Source: Clostridiales bacterium (GTDB lineage Bacteria > Bacillota > DSM-16504 > Desulfitibacterales > JAICDB01). From it: DNA of 39,302 bases. How positions within the stretch are numbered: position 1 is the stretch's first letter; each line of letters opens with the position of its first letter. Shown one piece after another: positions 26,067 to 35,625 of the stretch. Below the pieces are notes generated by a model. The model was given only the letters and a program-made list of their open reading frames with translations. It was not told where the DNA came from and made no database searches. The translations under genes were made by a program, and so were the position numbers. The DNA is taken from the NCBI GenBank assembly GCA_020063565.1, contig JAICDB010000016.1, positions 1 through 39,302 on the forward strand. The letters are read 5' to 3'.

Positions 26067-26681
26067 CTAGCATTTCAAATTATTAGAATATTGTTTAATC
26101 CTGTCCTTAAATTCCTGCGCTGCGGTATAAGGGTCTTCAGACGCCATAATGGAGGACATAACGGCAATTCCGTCAGCGCCTGCTTGAAGAACTTCCCGGG
26201 TATTTTCAGGCTTTATACCGCCTAAAGCTATAACAGGAATATTGAGACGTGCTTTTATATCCTTTATGAGGCAGGCGCCCTTGGGTTGCAATCCCTTCTT
26301 ACAGTCCGTTTCAAATATATGGCTTGCCAGCACGTAACCTGCCCCGTGTTTTTCAGCCAGAATGGCTTCCTGTAAGTTATGGACCGAGACACCAAGAAGT
26401 CCGTTCCAGCCCGGTTTTGCTTCCATAAATTCCCAGAACCCCGTATGGTAGCCATCTGCATTCACAGCCTGTGCTACATCAAAGTTACGATTTATGATCA
26501 ACAAGGTCTTGTGATCCTCAATAATTTCCTTTATTTTTTCTGCTATGGGAAGCAATTTCTCTGCTGGTAAATCCTTTTCCCTTAAAATAATGGCATCTAC
26601 TCCGCCTTCTACTGCATTTTTAATGACAGAAAAAAGAGTTCCCTTGTGTACTAACTTTCTGTTAGTAATAAGGTAAAGCAT
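26067..26681 (-). CDS. tenI: Thiazole tautomerase TenI
   Basis: This is a ThiE-like TIM barrel of 204 aa. The stretch SHIFETDCKKGLQPKG and the GVSVHNLQEA segment match B. subtilis TenI, which aromatises the thiazole product of ThiG, better than ThiE. The operon also has a distinct ThiE, which supports the split. Conserved barrel ends VIALGGIKPENTREV and AGADGIAVMSSIM are present. The start codon follows the thiC stop with no gap. Confidence 0.85.
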   Translation of the reverse strand: MLYLITNRKLVHKGTLFSVIKNAVEGGVDAIILREKDLPAEKLLPIAEKIKEIIEDHKTLLIINRNFDVAQAVNADGYHTGFWEFMEAKPGWNGLLGVSVHNLQEAILAEKHGAGYVLASHIFETDCKKGLQPKGACLIKDIKARLNIPVIALGGIKPENTREVLQAGADGIAVMSSIMASEDPYTAAQEFKDRIKQYSNNLKC

Positions 26682-27998
26682 TTAATCATCTTCTCTCAGA
26701 ATGTTAATGTTTTTTCCTGCCATAACCTTATTCATATTTCTCATGGAGCACATTTTTCCACACATGGTGCAGCTGTCGTCATGTTCCGGCATTGATTCCT
26801 TGCGATATCTTCTGGGCTTTTCAGGGTCAATTGCCAGCTGAAACATTTTTTCCCAATTGAGTTGCTGTCTTGCTTTACTCATCTCATCGTCCCAATTCTT
26901 TGCGCCCTTGATACCTTTACCTATATCTGCCGCATGGGCAGCAATCTGAGCTGCTATAATGCCTTCCTTCATATCATCCAAAGTAGGAAGCCTCAAATGC
27001 TCTGCCGGTGTAACGTAACAAAGGAAATCAGCGCCGTGACTGGCTGCAATGGCTCCGCCAATGGCACTGGTAATATGGTCATAGCCTGGAGCTATATCCG
27101 TAACGATGGGACCCAAAACGTAAAATGGAGCTCCATGGCAAAGTTTCTTCTCCAGTAATACGTTGGCTTCAATTTCGTTTATCGCAATATGCCCGGGGCC
27201 TTCTATCATTACCTGGACATTTCTTTCCCAGGCCCTTAAAGTTAATTCTCCAAGCACCATTAATTCCTTGATTTGACTGGCATCCGTACCGTCGTTTATA
27301 CTACCGGGCCTGCAGGCATCACCAAGGCTCAAAGTTACATCATATTCCTCGCAAATATCCAGTAATTCATCAAAATACTCAAAGAAAGGATTTTCCCTGT
27401 CATTTAATTCCATCCAGGCGTAGATTAAGGACCCGCCCCTGGATACAATATTGTTAATTCTTTTGTTTCTTTTGAAAACTTTGGCAGTTTCCCTGTTTAT
27501 ACCAACATGCAGTGTAACAAAGTCTACACCATCCTGTGCATGCTTTTCTACCACCTTTAAAAATTCTTCCGAGCTAATATCTTCCAATTCTTTATCATAG
27601 AAACCTACGGCATCATACATGGGAACCGTACCGATCATGGCCGGAGACATATTGATTAATTTTCTCCTAAACTCTTCTGTCTTACCATAGGAACTCAAAT
27701 CCATTATGGATTCAACCTTCATATCCAGAGCGGTCTTTACTTTTTCCAGTTCCTTATCAATGTTGTAGCAATCCTTTGAAATCCCCAAATTAACATTAAT
27801 TTTAGTCCTTAATCCTTCTCCCACTCCCTCGGGATCCAGTGAAGTATGGTTTTTATTTGCCGGTATAACTACCTTACCCTGCGCTATCAAATCCCTCAAT
27901 TTTTCTACGTCCATCTTTTCTTTTCCAGCCACTATCTCCATTTCCTTGGTGATGATACCTTTTCTGGCAGCATCCATTTGAGTTGTATAATTTGCCAT
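26682..27998 (-). CDS. thiC: Phosphomethylpyrimidine synthase ThiC
   Basis: This radical-SAM enzyme converts AIR to HMP-phosphate, the thiamine pyrimidine. It is 438 aa, the shorter form that lacks the N-terminal extension of proteobacterial and plant enzymes. The C-terminal CxxCx4C cluster motif is intact (CTMCGKMC). Other family stretches are [50 protein letters not shown] and [15 protein letters not shown] chose ATG 27998 because AAGGAG lies seven bases upstream; the ATG six bases earlier would touch the ribosome binding site. Confidence 0.96.
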   Translation of the reverse strand: MANYTTQMDAARKGIITKEMEIVAGKEKMDVEKLRDLIAQGKVVIPANKNHTSLDPEGVGEGLRTKINVNLGISKDCYNIDKELEKVKTALDMKVESIMDLSSYGKTEEFRRKLINMSPAMIGTVPMYDAVGFYDKELEDISSEEFLKVVEKHAQDGVDFVTLHVGINRETAKVFKRNKRINNIVSRGGSLIYAWMELNDRENPFFEYFDELLDICEEYDVTLSLGDACRPGSINDGTDASQIKELMVLGELTLRAWERNVQVMIEGPGHIAINEIEANVLLEKKLCHGAPFYVLGPIVTDIAPGYDHITSAIGGAIAASHGADFLCYVTPAEHLRLPTLDDMKEGIIAAQIAAHAADIGKGIKGAKNWDDEMSKARQQLNWEKMFQLAIDPEKPRRYRKESMPEHDDSCTMCGKMCSMRNMNKVMAGKNINILREDD

Positions 27999-28023
27999 GT
28001 TCATTCTCCTTTTCTCAATATTA

Positions 28024-28683
28024 TTAAGATGATGAAAGTATTTTTCTTATGGAATTCACTTTGCCTTTAATATCCTTGGAACCTACAATTTCAGATATCA
28101 TTGCAAAACATTTTCCACCGTGTTCTTTAACCTGACGTATGTTTGACTCATTAATTCCACCTATTGCAACATGGGGGATAGCTATGTTTTCGGATACCCA
28201 CTTCAGATAATTTAAGCCTTCTGATTTTTCCAGGTTTTTTTTGGTGGTGGTTTTAAACATTGGACCAACACCAATATAATCAACGCCTTCTTGTACCGCC
28301 TCCCGGGCCTGCTCTTTATTATGGGTTGATAAGCCAATAATCATATTACCCGGAATTATTTTCTTAACTTCTCCGACAGGGATATCCTCCTGGCCTAAAT
28401 GAATACCATCCGCCTTCACCGCCAGCGCAATATCCACATCATCGTTAACTATAAATGTTACTCCGTTCTTCCGGGTTAACTCCCTTAAGGCCTTACATTC
28501 GTTAAACTTTTCCAGCTTGCTTTTGTCCTTCTCCCTGTATTGAATAATTTTAATTCCGGCTGCAATCATTTCTTTCACTACCTGGAAGTTATCCCTACCC
28601 AGTGAAAATTTTTCGCCCGTAATTCCGTAAATATCCGTATCCAGGAAGCATCTGTTTGCAGCAATCCTTTTGAAGTTATCCAT
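28024..28683 (-). CDS. thiE: Thiamine-phosphate synthase ThiE
   Basis: ThiE joins HMP-PP and thiazole phosphate to thiamine phosphate. It is 219 aa, a TIM barrel with [13 protein letters not shown] (about residue 46), [52 protein letters not shown] and the phosphate-binding [11 protein letters not shown]. The TTTKKN segment and an aspartate-rich metal site fit ThiE, in contrast with the TenI gene two positions downstream. It lies between thiH and thiC with 24-25 bp gaps. Confidence 0.93.
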   Translation of the reverse strand: MDNFKRIAANRCFLDTDIYGITGEKFSLGRDNFQVVKEMIAAGIKIIQYREKDKSKLEKFNECKALRELTRKNGVTFIVNDDVDIALAVKADGIHLGQEDIPVGEVKKIIPGNMIIGLSTHNKEQAREAVQEGVDYIGVGPMFKTTTKKNLEKSEGLNYLKWVSENIAIPHVAIGGINESNIRQVKEHGGKCFAMISEIVGSKDIKGKVNSIRKILSSS

Positions 28684-28707
28684 TTCTCACACCCCGAAAT
28701 ATCCAAA

Positions 28708-29814
28708 CTAAAACTGCAGCCAGTTCTTAAATACAGGTTGGTAGCCTTTAGCTAAAATGGCCTCTTTCATCTCAGCCACATTTCTTTTATCAGCTATCTC
28801 AAATTGACTATCTCCCTTTGTAGCTGAGGTATGCCCGCCAACTTCAGTGCTAACCCCGGCTGACATCTTGGTTACGCCTAGGGGAATCAAATTATCCCTG
28901 AGTCTCTGGCTTTCTCTGGTGGATATTGTGATACCGACATAGGGTAAAAAGATTCTTGTAGCAAGCATTATCTGTACTAAGCTTCTATCATTTACAAGAT
29001 AAACATCCTCAAAAACACCTTTATGCGGTCTAATACGCGGCAGGGATATGCTTATTTCAACATCCGGATATTTATTTTGCAGGTATGAAGCATGAAGCCC
29101 GGTAAAGAATGCTTCTCTTCTCCACTCATTTAACCCTAATAGCGCACCAATATTTACGTTCCTCATCTTAGCTTTACAGGCCCTTTCAGGAGCGTCCAAC
29201 CTGAATTTATAATTTTTTTTAGGGCCGGCAAGGTGGACTTTATCATAAATTTTTTCATCATATACTTCCTGATAAATTGTCAGTCCATCTACACCAGCTT
29301 CTATAACTTCCTGATATTCTTCTTCTGTTAACGGATAGATTTCAATTGAAATAGACTGGAAATATTTCCTTAAAATTTTTATAGCATTTACTATATAGGA
29401 AAGAGGAGTTTCCTTTCTGGATTCACCCGTTAAAACTAAGATGTGTCTAAGCCCTGTCTCCGCAATTGCTGCAGCCTCTCTTTCTATTTCCTCCAGGCTG
29501 AGCTTTTTTCTCGCTATGTCATTTTCCACGTTAAACCCGCAGTAAGAACATTTATTAACACAGTGATTTGCGATATACATTGGCGTAAAAAGCAGTATGG
29601 CCTTTCCAAAATGCTGCAGCGACAACTGCCTAGCCCTCTGAGCCATATCCTCCAACAGGTTTTCTGCAACCGGAGATAATAGCGCCAGAAATTCATACTC
29701 AGTTATTTTGTTTTTCCTAAGAATTCTTAAAATATCTGCTTCTGTTACCTGTGCAAAAAAGTTTTCAAAATCTAAATCGTTATATTCTAAATAACAATCA
29801 TAAAAACTCATCAT
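28708..29814 (-). CDS. thiH: 2-iminoacetate synthase ThiH
   Basis: This radical-SAM tyrosine lyase supplies dehydroglycine for thiazole formation in anaerobes. It is 368 aa, with the CxxxCxxC cluster motif [10 protein letters not shown] near residue 86 and further ThiH segments ([62 protein letters not shown]). Use of ThiH rather than the oxygen-dependent ThiO fits an anaerobe. Its start overlaps the thiG stop by 4 bp. Confidence 0.96.
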   Translation of the reverse strand: MMSFYDCYLEYNDLDFENFFAQVTEADILRILRKNKITEYEFLALLSPVAENLLEDMAQRARQLSLQHFGKAILLFTPMYIANHCVNKCSYCGFNVENDIARKKLSLEEIEREAAAIAETGLRHILVLTGESRKETPLSYIVNAIKILRKYFQSISIEIYPLTEEEYQEVIEAGVDGLTIYQEVYDEKIYDKVHLAGPKKNYKFRLDAPERACKAKMRNVNIGALLGLNEWRREAFFTGLHASYLQNKYPDVEISISLPRIRPHKGVFEDVYLVNDRSLVQIMLATRIFLPYVGITISTRESQRLRDNLIPLGVTKMSAGVSTEVGGHTSATKGDSQFEIADKRNVAEMKEAILAKGYQPVFKNWLQF

Positions 29815-30587
29815 TTCTCACCTTCATTTAAAAAGCCTGTAAGCGGTGAAGAGGCTTGAGCATATTGCCTTTCAGGTCCCAATTTTGAAAGATATGCCAG
29901 TCTGCCCGCTTTTACTGCCAGCGAAAAGGCTTCTGCCATTTTAACAGGGTCTGCTGACGTGGCAATAGCTGTATTCACTAATACCGCTTCTGCACCCATT
30001 TCCATTGCTTCTGCGGCATCAGAGGGTTTGCCTATTCCTGCATCTACAATGATGGGTACGTTGATTTCATCAATGAGTATCTGGACAAGTTCCCTGGTTC
30101 TTATTCCCCTGTTGGTTCCAATTGGTGCACCTAAAGGCATTACTGCGGCAGCGCCTGCCTCTTCCATTCTTTTTGCAGCCATTAAATCAGGACTCATATA
30201 AGGAAGCACTACAAATCCTTCCTTGGCTAAAACTTGAGTTGCTTTAATCGTTTCCTGGTTGTCGGGAAGCAGATATTTGTTATCGGATATCACTTCTATT
30301 TTGACCCAGTTTCCGCAGCCCATGGCCCTGGCCAGCCTTGCTATTCTCACAGCTTCTTCGGCATTTCTGGCGCCTGATGTATTGGGAAGTAAGATAATAT
30401 CCTCCGGTATATATGTAAGGATGTTCTCCTCTTGAGATTCAATATCAACCCTTCTCAGGGCCATTGTAACTACCTGGGTTCCACTGCTTTTTATAACCTC
30501 GGGTATTATTTTCTTACTGGGAAATTTACCTGTACCTATCAGTAACCTGCTTTCCAGTATGGCTCCTCCAATTGTCAATTTATCCAT
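29811..30587 (-). CDS. thiG: Thiazole synthase ThiG
   Basis: ThiG condenses DXP, ThiS-thiocarboxylate and dehydroglycine to the thiazole. It is 258 aa, with the Schiff-base lysine region ([17 protein letters not shown]), [50 protein letters not shown] and [14 protein letters not shown] 30587 was chosen over the frame start at 30602; GGGAGATG lies 5' of it, and [20 protein letters not shown] is the normal N-terminus. Its stop codon overlaps thiH. Confidence 0.96.
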   Translation of the reverse strand: MDKLTIGGAILESRLLIGTGKFPSKKIIPEVIKSSGTQVVTMALRRVDIESQEENILTYIPEDIILLPNTSGARNAEEAVRIARLARAMGCGNWVKIEVISDNKYLLPDNQETIKATQVLAKEGFVVLPYMSPDLMAAKRMEEAGAAAVMPLGAPIGTNRGIRTRELVQILIDEINVPIIVDAGIGKPSDAAEAMEMGAEAVLVNTAIATSADPVKMAEAFSLAVKAGRLAYLSKLGPERQYAQASSPLTGFLNEGEK

Positions 30588-30603
30588 GCTATCATCTCCC
30601 ATA

Positions 30604-31428
30604 TTAAACTTCTTTTTCTCCCAGAATAATTCTTAGAACTGTGTTAGCCTGGTGATTTGCCGCGATAGCCACCCTTGGCGCCATAAGTCCGCAGCCGGGT
30701 TGCGCCTCTGAAACATTATCACCAACCAAATAAAAATTGTCCTTGATCTTTTTGGTTCTGATGGAATTGTTGGAGAAATATCCCGCGATGCCGGAAGCTG
30801 CTACAATTGTTTTGTCAGGAAGTTTTGACAAGACAGTGTTTACAAGACTGGCTTTACAGCCGGGATCATCAAAGGCTTCTACAATAATGTCCACGTCCAG
30901 AAAAGTTTCTGCAATGTTTGTTTCATCAAGGTAGATCTGTTTCGTTTCAACCTCTACAAAGGGGTTGATTGCGGTTAATAAATCTTTCATTGCCTCAGTT
31001 TTGAACATTCCTATGTGCTTGATAAAATATTGCTGCCTGTTGAGATTGCTTGGTTCCACAACATCAAAATCTACAAGCAGCAACCTGCCTATTCCAATCC
31101 TTGCCAGTGATACAGCCACTTGAGAGCCCAGTCCTCCAAGGCCTGCAATTCCCACACTGGCATTTTTCACTTTTTCATGTACACCCGGAGTATGCCGGGC
31201 AACTAAAAGCGCTTCCAGCTCATCCTGAGTGGGAACTTCTCCCCGCTTAATCAATGTCAACCGATCATTTTCCTTTAAAACCATATCTTCTTTGATGATA
31301 TGGCCGTTTAAAATAACTATATCTGCATCCTTTTTAATGAGATTTCTAACGTCGTATGCTGTGGAATTATCTCCAACTTCAGAAAGCTTTTCGTTGACAA
31401 ATACTTTTATCTTACCCACCTCCAACAA
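30604..31428 (-). CDS. thiF: ThiS adenylyltransferase ThiF with N-terminal ThiS-like domain
   Basis: This is an E1-like enzyme that adenylates the ThiS C-terminus. It is 274 aa. Residues about 5-65 resemble a ThiS/ubiquitin-like fold ([10 protein letters not shown]...VILNGHII...LTLIKRGE) but lack the terminal Gly-Gly. Residues about 80-274 are the Rossmann E1 domain ([46 protein letters not shown]). The zinc CxxC pairs of E. coli ThiF are absent. This matches the shorter clostridial ThiF type. The start is uncertain: TTG 31428 lies inside thiS, and a GGAGGTGGG site overlaps the thiS end. Confidence 0.9.
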   Translation of the reverse strand: MLEVGKIKVFVNEKLSEVGDNSTAYDVRNLIKKDADIVILNGHIIKEDMVLKENDRLTLIKRGEVPTQDELEALLVARHTPGVHEKVKNASVGIAGLGGLGSQVAVSLARIGIGRLLLVDFDVVEPSNLNRQQYFIKHIGMFKTEAMKDLLTAINPFVEVETKQIYLDETNIAETFLDVDIIVEAFDDPGCKASLVNTVLSKLPDKTIVAASGIAGYFSNNSIRTKKIKDNFYLVGDNVSEAQPGCGLMAPRVAIAANHQANTVLRIILGEKEV

Positions 31429-31606
31429 AGCTGACTATTTCAACCTTGTCATCTTCATTAAGAATTTTTGCAGCATATTGATCTTTTGGAACAATTTCCA
31501 GGTTAACTTCAACTACAACTGTGTCTTTACTTAAATTAAGCTTCTCCAGCAGTTCATTTACCGTGATTCCGGAATCAAAGTCCCTTTCCTTGCCATTGAC
31601 GATCAT
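31412..31606 (-). CDS. thiS: Sulfur carrier protein ThiS
   Basis: This is a small beta-grasp protein of 64 aa that carries the thiocarboxylate sulfur for thiazole synthesis. It starts MIVNGKERDF and ends in VSFVGGG, with the Gly-Gly tail needed for adenylation by ThiF. AAAGGAGGG precedes the ATG at 31606. It is the first gene after the TPP riboswitch and overlaps thiF by 17 bp. Confidence 0.95.
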   Translation of the reverse strand: MIVNGKERDFDSGITVNELLEKLNLSKDTVVVEVNLEIVPKDQYAAKILNEDDKVEIVSFVGGG

Positions 31607-31624
31607 CTAAACCCTCCTTTTTAA

Positions 31625-31661
31625 ATAATAAAAAAACTGCATCCGTAGGTAGATGCAGTTT
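31625..31661 (-). terminator. Riboswitch-controlled terminator before thiS
   Basis: A perfect 9-bp stem, AACTGCATC (31635-31643) with GATGCAGTT (31652-31660), is followed on the minus strand by TTTTTATTAT. It lies directly downstream of the TPP aptamer, so ligand binding probably decides transcription termination. Confidence 0.85.
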
Positions 31662-31678
31662 GACATTCCAGACAACTA

Positions 31679-31762
31679 CACTTCCCCACGCTAGTATTAT
31701 CTAGATCGGGTTCAAAGGGTTGGCTGCAAGCAGCCTCTCAGCCATAATAGGCACCCCCAGTG
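31679..31762 (-). ncRNA. TPP riboswitch (THI element)
   Basis: The minus strand shows the conserved TPP aptamer parts in order: CACTGGGGGTGCC, then GGCTGAGAGG, ACCCTTGAACC, CGATCTAGATAATACTAGCG and GGGGAAGTG. P1 closes with CACT and AGTG. It lies between the thi promoter and thiS and controls all eight genes down to purF, repressing when TPP is plentiful. Confidence 0.96.
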
Positions 31763-31786
31763 CTTCCTATTCAGTTTTACTTGCTT

Positions 31787-31822
31787 TGTAAATATTATAC
31801 AGTAAGAATCTCGTTTTGTAAA
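31787..31822 (-). promoter_or_regulatory. Sigma-A-type promoter of the thiamine operon
   Basis: On the minus strand -35 TTTACA (31822-31817), a 17-bp spacer and -10 TATAAT (31799-31794) are seen. Transcription should start near 31787, about 25 nt before the TPP aptamer. It lies just after the stop codon of the molybdenum hydroxylase gene. Confidence 0.8.
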
Positions 31823-31828
31823 TAAAAT

Positions 31829-34135
31829 TTATTCACTAATTAACTCCATTATTCCCTTTAAAACTTTCTCCGGTGTAATGGGTAATTTTCTTACATTTAC
31901 TCCAACTGCATTATAAACTGCATTTGCGATAGCGGGAGCCGGAGTATTGATTACCACTTCTCCTATAGATTTCGCACCAAAGGGTCCTGTCGGTTCATAG
32001 CTGCTTTCAAAAGAAACGGTGATTTTTCCGATGTCCTTTCTACAGGGGATTTTATACTGCATAAATGTATTAGAATTCATTTTGCCCCTCTCACTGTATT
32101 GTACATCCTCATACATTGCCAGACCTATTCCCTGCACCAGACCGCCTTCCGCCTGAATACGGGCAAGATTCGGATTGATAACGGTGCCACAGTCGACAAC
32201 TGCAACATAGTTAATTAAATCTATTTTACCAGTCTCTTTATCAACCTCTACCTCTGCAAAACCTGCAACAAAGGGCGGGGGACTTGTTTCACCGCCGAAT
32301 GTTCCCATTCCAATAAGTTGGTTTTTTCCTTCTCCCGATATTAAGCGCTGCGCAAGTTCGTTAAGGGATAGTTTTTGTTTGCCATTTATATTTTTTATAA
32401 ATTCCCCGTCAAACTCCACATCTTTCTCAGACAAGCCTAAGAGCTTTGCTCCGCTCCCTACGATTTTCTTTCTCATATCTTCAGCAGCCTTTATTACCGC
32501 ATTTCCGGTAACATAAGCAGTACTGGAAGCATATGATCCCGTATCATACGGGGAAATATCGGTATCTGCAGCATGTACAATAATTCTGTCCATGGTTGTG
32601 TCTAAAACCTCTGCTGCTATCTGAGCAAGAATAGTGTCACTTCCGGTCCCCATGTCAGTGGAACCTAAAAGAAGGGTGTAAAAACCGTCATTATTTAATT
32701 TAATTACTGCAGATGCAGTGTCGATTCCCCCTATACCTGACCCCTGCATTGTAATAGCCATACCCACGCCCCTGACTTTAGTATCACTAATTACTTTCCG
32801 GGGATACTTTTCATGCCAGCGAATGAGTTCCTTTCCCTTTTTGATGCAGCTCTCAAGGGCGCAGCTTTCCAGGGCAGCCGGATTTCCATCCTTTGAGCCT
32901 TCTAAGATTGGGTTAGTTTCCCCTTCTTTAATAATATTTTTTTCACGTATTACCACAGGGTCCATATTTAGTTCAGCTGCTAATTCATTTATTGCCGATT
33001 CAAGTGCAAATGTTCCTTGCGTTACACCGTATCCCCTCAATGCTCCTGCCGGCATTTTATTGGTATAAACCACATTTCCCATATATCTTACCGCCTGAGC
33101 CTTATTATATAAGGGAAGGGTCTTATGTCCCGCAACGCTAAATACCGTCGGGGCATGTTCGCCGTATGCACCTGTATCGGATAAGGCCTGCATGTCTATG
33201 GCTTTAATATTTCCCTCTTTATCTGCACCGAGTTTAACTGTAATTCTCATGGCATGACGGCTGGTGGTAGAGCTGAAGGTTTCCTTTCTGTCGTAGATGA
33301 TTTTTGCAGGCTTACCGGTTTTCAAGGTAACCAGAGCCGGAAAAATTTCTACCGAAGCCGTTTGTTTTCCGCCAAAACCGCCGCCTATACGAGGTTTAAT
33401 TACCCTTACCTTACTTTGGGGAATTTGTAGCGCTCGTGCAACAATTCCTCTGACATGGAAAGGAATTTGCGTGGAGCTTACAATGGTAAGGCGCCCGTTA
33501 TGGTCCAGATATGAGAAGGCGCGATACGTTTCCATCATTGCATGTGCCTGAGCCTGTGTATAATATGTTTTCTCTACTATGATATCGCTCTCTGCCAGTT
33601 CAGAGTCTACATCCCCAATTTCCAGTTTATAAGAAGAAGCAATATTTTTCTCCCTATTCATTCCAATATCCATATTTAAGTGAATATCATCTTCCGGATG
33701 AACGATAGAAGGATGCCCTTCCGCCTCTTCAAAGTCGAGAACCGGCTCAAATACTTCATATTCTACTTCAACGAGTTTCAGAGCTTTTAGTGCTGTTTTT
33801 TCGTCAACTGCAGCTATAATTGCAACTTCATCCCCTACATATCGTACATATTCATCCAAAATTAACCTGTCATACGGTGACGGTTCCGGATATGATTGTC
33901 CCGCAAGTGTAAAGCGTACCCCGGGCACATCCTTATATGTAAGTATGCATTCTACACCCGGCACTTCTTGAGCCCTTTCGGTATTGATGGATTTGATCCT
34001 TGCAAAGGCATGGGGGCTTCTAAGTATTTTTATTACTAAGGCGTTATTAGAGCTCAAATCATCCGTATAGACAGCTTTACCCGTTGCAATATCTATTCCG
34101 TCAATTTTGGGAATTCCTTTGTTTATAACTCGCAT
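31829..34135 (-). CDS. Xanthine dehydrogenase-family molybdenum hydroxylase, large subunit
   Basis: This is the molybdopterin-binding catalytic subunit, 768 aa. Family motifs are PRIGGGFGGKQ (about residue 245), AGALRGYGVTQG, the QGSGIGGIDTASA and GSTDMGTGSDT segments, and the active-site glutamate in GPFGAKSIGEVV near the C-terminus. It hydroxylates a purine or similar N-heterocycle; xanthine is the best guess but nicotinate- or other purine-type enzymes are possible. I chose ATG 34135; the longer frame to 34306 runs through the iron-sulfur gene. The gene begins 3 bp after that gene's stop. No XdhC or selenium-related gene is in view. Confidence 0.9.
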   Translation of the reverse strand: MRVINKGIPKIDGIDIATGKAVYTDDLSSNNALVIKILRSPHAFARIKSINTERAQEVPGVECILTYKDVPGVRFTLAGQSYPEPSPYDRLILDEYVRYVGDEVAIIAAVDEKTALKALKLVEVEYEVFEPVLDFEEAEGHPSIVHPEDDIHLNMDIGMNREKNIASSYKLEIGDVDSELAESDIIVEKTYYTQAQAHAMMETYRAFSYLDHNGRLTIVSSTQIPFHVRGIVARALQIPQSKVRVIKPRIGGGFGGKQTASVEIFPALVTLKTGKPAKIIYDRKETFSSTTSRHAMRITVKLGADKEGNIKAIDMQALSDTGAYGEHAPTVFSVAGHKTLPLYNKAQAVRYMGNVVYTNKMPAGALRGYGVTQGTFALESAINELAAELNMDPVVIREKNIIKEGETNPILEGSKDGNPAALESCALESCIKKGKELIRWHEKYPRKVISDTKVRGVGMAITMQGSGIGGIDTASAVIKLNNDGFYTLLLGSTDMGTGSDTILAQIAAEVLDTTMDRIIVHAADTDISPYDTGSYASSTAYVTGNAVIKAAEDMRKKIVGSGAKLLGLSEKDVEFDGEFIKNINGKQKLSLNELAQRLISGEGKNQLIGMGTFGGETSPPPFVAGFAEVEVDKETGKIDLINYVAVVDCGTVINPNLARIQAEGGLVQGIGLAMYEDVQYSERGKMNSNTFMQYKIPCRKDIGKITVSFESSYEPTGPFGAKSIGEVVINTPAPAIANAVYNAVGVNVRKLPITPEKVLKGIMELISE

Positions 34136-34137
34136 TT

Positions 34138-34587
34138 TTACACTACCCCCAAGTATTTTTTGACAGCCCTTAGCTGCCCCATATACCCGGTACATCTGCA
34201 GAGATTTCCTGTTAAATAGTGAGTTATCTCCTCTACCGTAGGGTTTTGCAGTTCTCGTTTCATAGCAAGGACAGTCATGATAAAACCCGGACTGCAGAAG
34301 CCGCATTGTTCCGCTCCTTCATTTACTAAATACTCGGCAAATTCCTTTGCTTCTTTTTGTACCCCTTCAATGGTTGTAATCTTTTTACCGTTTATCCTTA
34401 CTGAAAGTGTCGCACATGAAAGAACAGGTTTATCATCCACCCATACGGTACATAGTCCGCAAGATCCGGTATCACAGCCTTTTTTAACACTTAAAAAGCC
34501 ATATCTTCTCAGTGTATCTGCTAAGAATTCATCATATGCTACATCCAATTCCATATTTTGATTATTGATTATAACCTTAATTTTCAT
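34138..34587 (-). CDS. Molybdenum hydroxylase, [2Fe-2S] subunit
   Basis: This is the electron-transfer subunit, 149 aa. The plant-type ferredoxin domain has CDTGSCGLC plus a later cysteine (VLSCATL). The helical domain carries the second cluster, CGFCSPG and CRCTGY. It passes electrons from the Mo site to the FAD subunit. It sits between its two partner genes, and its start codon touches the end of the FAD gene. Confidence 0.95.
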   Translation of the reverse strand: MKIKVIINNQNMELDVAYDEFLADTLRRYGFLSVKKGCDTGSCGLCTVWVDDKPVLSCATLSVRINGKKITTIEGVQKEAKEFAEYLVNEGAEQCGFCSPGFIMTVLAMKRELQNPTVEEITHYLTGNLCRCTGYMGQLRAVKKYLGVV

Positions 34588-35375
34588 TAAATTACCTCCA
34601 TGATTGCCCTTTTCACCAGCACTTTGCAGATTGACTCCCGGTATGCTTTACTGCCTCTCGTATTGCTGCCGAAGGCCAATTCCTTTGTAGCAATAACTGC
34701 TGCCTCTTCGATTTCTTCATTAGTTTTTTTGCTACCAGCCAGGTATTTGCCGGCCTCTTTTGCAATTTTGGCACGTTGAGGTCTGGCGCCTACAGCAATT
34801 TTCCAGTCATTGTCGTTTTTAGAGACAGCTACATTTAAAATTGCATAGTCAGCAGCGGAGTTTCTCATCATTTTAAAAGAGGCTTGACATTTTGTTTTAC
34901 GAATAATGATTTTTTCCAGGATATCTTTCTGTGCACCTTTTTCTAAAAACTCTTCTAAGGAGATTCGACCTTTTCTATGTAGTACCACATCAGTATCAAG
35001 GGAAAGGAGAGCCGTGTTCAAATCGGAAAAACCGTATCTGGAGTAAACGGTACCTCCAACAGTAACAATATTCCTAAGCTGTACTCCTCCAATGTTTTTT
35101 ACAGACTCGGGTAATATTCCGGAAAAATTTTTTTGCAAAACAGGACTTGTCTCAATTTCACGTAAAGTAGTCATTGCTCCTATTTCGATCTGGTTATCCT
35201 TTTCGTTGATATATTTCAAAGCTAAATCGGATAAATCAATGGCAGTTTCTATTTGCTTGGATCCCAGCCTTAAAAAAGCACATCCTCCCAAAATCGCGTT
35301 GTTCTTATTTAAATTTAGAATGCTATATGCTTCTTCCAGTGTTTTTGGAAGTACATAGTCTTTTATTGTAAGCAT
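34587..35375 (-). CDS. Molybdenum hydroxylase, FAD-binding subunit
   Basis: This 262-aa flavoprotein subunit is somewhat short for the family. FAD-binding signatures are NAILGGCAFLRLG near residue 28 and NIGGVQLRNIVTVGGTV near residue 92. A C-terminal CO-dehydrogenase-flavoprotein domain follows. GGGAGAGGAAAT precedes the ATG. It is the first gene of the three-gene operon and is preceded by a 125-nt leader with a terminator-like hairpin. Confidence 0.93.
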   Translation of the reverse strand: MLTIKDYVLPKTLEEAYSILNLNKNNAILGGCAFLRLGSKQIETAIDLSDLALKYINEKDNQIEIGAMTTLREIETSPVLQKNFSGILPESVKNIGGVQLRNIVTVGGTVYSRYGFSDLNTALLSLDTDVVLHRKGRISLEEFLEKGAQKDILEKIIIRKTKCQASFKMMRNSAADYAILNVAVSKNDNDWKIAVGARPQRAKIAKEAGKYLAGSKKTNEEIEEAAVIATKELAFGSNTRGSKAYRESICKVLVKRAIMEVI

Positions 35376-35413
35376 TTATTTCCTCTCCCTCCCCAAATAA
35401 AGTCCCTTTCTCG

Positions 35414-35473
35414 AAAAAAGTCCGGTAAACCTCAGCAAATTTAATTAACATGCAAGGGTATATGCGGACTTTT
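35414..35473 (-). promoter_or_regulatory. Leader hairpin before the molybdenum hydroxylase operon; possible attenuator
   Basis: On the minus strand AAAAGTCCG (35473-35465) can pair with CGGACTTTT (35424-35416) around a 40-nt loop, and the right arm runs into TTTTTTCG. This gives a terminator-like end about 40 nt before the first gene. I do not recognise a purine, Moco or other known riboswitch consensus in it. Confidence 0.4.
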
Positions 35474-35507
35474 ACTTTTTCACAGTATTATAAATTTTTA
35501 CTATCAG

Positions 35508-35536
35508 ATTATAGCACAAAAATCGACTTTTTCGAA
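35508..35536 (-). promoter_or_regulatory. Promoter of the molybdenum hydroxylase operon
   Basis: A perfect -10 TATAAT (35513-35508, minus strand) lies 17 bp from a weak -35 TTCGAA (35536-35531). The predicted leader is about 125 nt. It faces away from the ATP-grasp promoter. Confidence 0.55.
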
Positions 35537-35557
35537 TGTATTTTTTAATAATTTCCA

Positions 35558-35586
35558 TTGACTACTTTTAAGAATGAGATTATTAT
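35558..35586 (+). promoter_or_regulatory. Sigma-A promoter of the ATP-grasp gene
   Basis: TTGACT (35558-35563), a 17-bp spacer and TATTAT (35581-35586) are seen. Transcription should start near 35593, giving a short leader of about 33 nt. Confidence 0.75.
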
Positions 35587-35625
35587 TTAAAATCATATTA
35601 GCGTTTGGAGGCGGGAGAGGAAGCA

